8,183 nt of DNA from Propionicimonas sp. (GTDB lineage Bacteria; Actinomycetota; Actinomycetes; Propionibacteriales; Propionibacteriaceae): assembly GCA_031119515.1 (NCBI GenBank), contig JAVHXR010000108.1, positions 1 to 8,183 on the forward strand, in the 5' to 3' direction. Position numbers and translations under genes: made by a program. Below, one piece after another: positions 7,611 to 8,183 of this stretch. The notes under the pieces were generated by a model. The model worked only from the letters and a program-made list of their open reading frames with translations, ran no database searches and was not told the origin of the DNA. How positions within the stretch are numbered: position 1 is the first letter of the stretch; every line of letters begins with the position of its first letter.

Positions 7611-7639
7611 ATTGTCGGACAAGTAGACATGCTCCGCAA
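7611..7639 (-). promoter_or_regulatory. Candidate promoter of the lctP-oxidase operon
   Basis: On the minus strand, TTGCGG (7639-7634) and GACAAT (7616-7611) are separated by exactly 17 nt. The -10 agrees with TATAAT at four of six positions, including the last three. The predicted start near 7604 gives a leader of about 32 nt that includes the GAGGAGA ribosome site. The -10 box is embedded in operator 2, consistent with repression by steric exclusion. Confidence 0.55.
7612..7622. promoter_or_regulatory. Operator 2, perfect TTGTC-G-GACAA dyad
   Basis: A perfect 11-bp inverted repeat (five-base arms, one central base) in repeat unit 2. It satisfies TNGTNNNACNA fully, the motif I recall for the Corynebacterium lactate repressor LldR, and sits on the predicted lctP -10 box. 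Its centre is 17 bp from that of operator 1. The likely ligand is the divergent GntR-family protein; this is inference from position and motif. Confidence 0.7.
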
Positions 7640-7663
7640 GTGTTTTTGTCAGGAAAGTCCCAC

Positions 7664-7669
7664 TAGACT
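7664..7669 (+). promoter_or_regulatory. Possible -10 box of the gntR regulator gene
   Basis: TAGACT fits TANNNT and lies 29 nt before the GTG start, which would leave a leader of about 23 nt containing AAGGA. No good -35 hexamer occurs 16-18 nt upstream (TGTTTT at 7641-7646); TTGTCA at 7646-7651 is close to consensus but only 12 nt away. The promoter is either weak, activator-dependent or elsewhere. Confidence 0.4.
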
Positions 7670-7687
7670 CGTGGCAGCAGCACAGGC

Positions 7688-7692
7688 AAGGA
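7688..7692 (+). promoter_or_regulatory. Ribosome binding site of the gntR regulator
   Basis: AAGGA lies 6 nt before GTG 7699, fixing that codon as the start. No other in-frame start codon occurs upstream between it and the promoter region. Confidence 0.75.
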
Positions 7693-7698
7693 CGGTCG

Positions 7699-8183
7699 GT
7701 GGTACGCAATCTGATCATCACCTCGGTGGTGGATGCGGTCGTGGAGGACCTGAAGGCCCAGGTGCTCAGCCGTGAACTCGAACCGGGTGCACCCCTCACC
7801 GAGGCCCTCGTGGCCGCGCGCTACGACGTGGCCCGGGCGACCGCCAAGGCGGCCATCGAGCGGCTGGTGAACGACAAGGTGGTGGTCCGCAAGACCCACA
7901 AGACCGCCCGCGTCGTCGAGCTCGGCCCTGACGACGTCCGCGACATCTACCGGACCCGTGCCTACCTCGAGGCGGAGGTGCTGCGGCGGCTGGCCGAGGC
8001 ACGCACGGTGTCGCCCGAGGCCAGGGCGGCGAATGCCGAGATCGAGGCGCTCTGGCGCCACGGCGAGTACGACATCGTGAACCCCGACATGCGGTTCCAC
8101 ACCTCCTTGATCGATGCCCTCGGCAGCACCCGCACCTCGGCCATCTACGGGTCGCTCGCCTTCGAGGTCAAGCTGTGCATGGC
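7699..8183 (+). CDS. GntR-family (FCD-domain) transcriptional regulator, 3' end beyond window
   Basis: A DNA-binding repressor or activator of the FadR/LldR branch; 161 codons are visible. Residues about 8-75 form the winged helix: LKAQVLSRELEPGAPLTE is the classic first helix and loop, and YDVARATAKAAIERLV is the helix-turn-helix. The recognition segment differs from the usual VSRTPVREAL: the conserved Arg is replaced by Lys and Glu by Ala. The wing is VVVRKTHKTARVVEL. From about residue 80 the FCD effector domain begins (DVRDIYRTRAYLEAEVL), with Asp130 and His134 in DMRFHTSLIDALGS, matching the D-x3-H metal-ligand pair of FCD proteins; later ligand histidines lie outside the window. GTG 7699 is chosen for AAGGA 6 nt upstream. 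Divergent from lctP and next to tandem dyads, it most likely controls lactate uptake and oxidation and possibly itself. The effector is unknown; lactate or a related hydroxyacid is inferred. Confidence 0.9.
   Translation, partial: MVRNLIITSVVDAVVEDLKAQVLSRELEPGAPLTEALVAARYDVARATAKAAIERLVNDKVVVRKTHKTARVVELGPDDVRDIYRTRAYLEAEVLRRLAEARTVSPEARAANAEIEALWRHGEYDIVNPDMRFHTSLIDALGSTRTSAIYGSLAFEVKLCM

Larger units (their letters stand above)
7591..7658. repeat. Phased 17-bp tandem repeats in the lctP-gntR intergenic region
   Basis: Two adjacent 17-bp units are almost identical: GAGATTGACCGACAAGT (7591-7607) and GAGATTGTCGGACAAGT (7608-7624), 15 of 17 matching. The next two 17-bp registers are degenerate but keep the unit end: 7625-7641 ends in CGCAAGT (7 of 17 matches to unit 2) and 7642-7658 is GTTTTTGTCAGGAAAGT (11 of 17). 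Each strong unit contains one TTGWC-N-GACAA dyad, so the array looks like a set of regulator sites repeated every 17 bp. The first two units are secure; units 3 and 4 are tentative. Confidence 0.75.

Noticed and set aside
7646..7669. TTGTCA...TAGACT as a complete promoter for gntR
   Set aside because: Both hexamers resemble consensus, but the spacer is only 12 nt; only the -10 was kept, at low confidence.

Overview
The window is GC-rich, with strong G/C bias at third codon positions and long spurious open frames opposite the real genes. Gene families and codon use point to a high-GC actinobacterium; a Nocardioides/Propionibacteriales-type organism is plausible, but this is inference. Five protein-coding genes account for almost all of the sequence. 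No RNA gene, IS element, CRISPR array or phage signature was seen.

Layout. (1) 1-1369, minus: the N-terminal 456 residues of a secreted subtilisin-like (S8) protease with signal peptide, I9 propeptide and the start of an inserted PA-like domain; its 3' end lies outside the window. (2) 1370-1578: a 209-bp divergent intergenic region with a good sigma-A-type promoter for the protease. (3) 1579-2970, plus: a complete beta-CASP/RMMBL metallo-beta-lactamase-fold protein, a likely RNA-processing nuclease. (4) 2971-3034: a short convergent gap with a 10-bp GC-rich inverted repeat that could terminate both flanking genes. (5) 3035-5872, minus: a large FAD plus Fe-S oxidoreductase of the D-lactate/glycolate dehydrogenase type. 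(6) 5869-7572, minus: an LctP-family lactate permease whose stop codon overlaps the oxidase start by 4 nt. (7) 7573-7698: a divergent control region with tandem 17-bp repeats, each carrying a TTGWC-N-GACAA dyad. (8) 7699 to the end, plus: a GntR/FCD-type regulator, truncated by the window edge.

Genes 5, 6 and 8 form a coherent catabolic module. The permease imports a 2-hydroxy-monocarboxylate such as lactate or glycolate. The flavo-iron-sulfur enzyme oxidises it to the 2-oxoacid and passes electrons on, probably to the quinone pool. The divergent regulator probably represses the pair by binding the dyads, which lie on the permease -10 box and predicted transcription start. The protease and the beta-CASP protein have no evident link to this module.

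I found no convincing new system. The most informative non-coding signal is the phased operator array at 7591-7658. The most interesting protein detail is an Asp in place of the second Cys of one Fe-S cluster motif in the oxidase.
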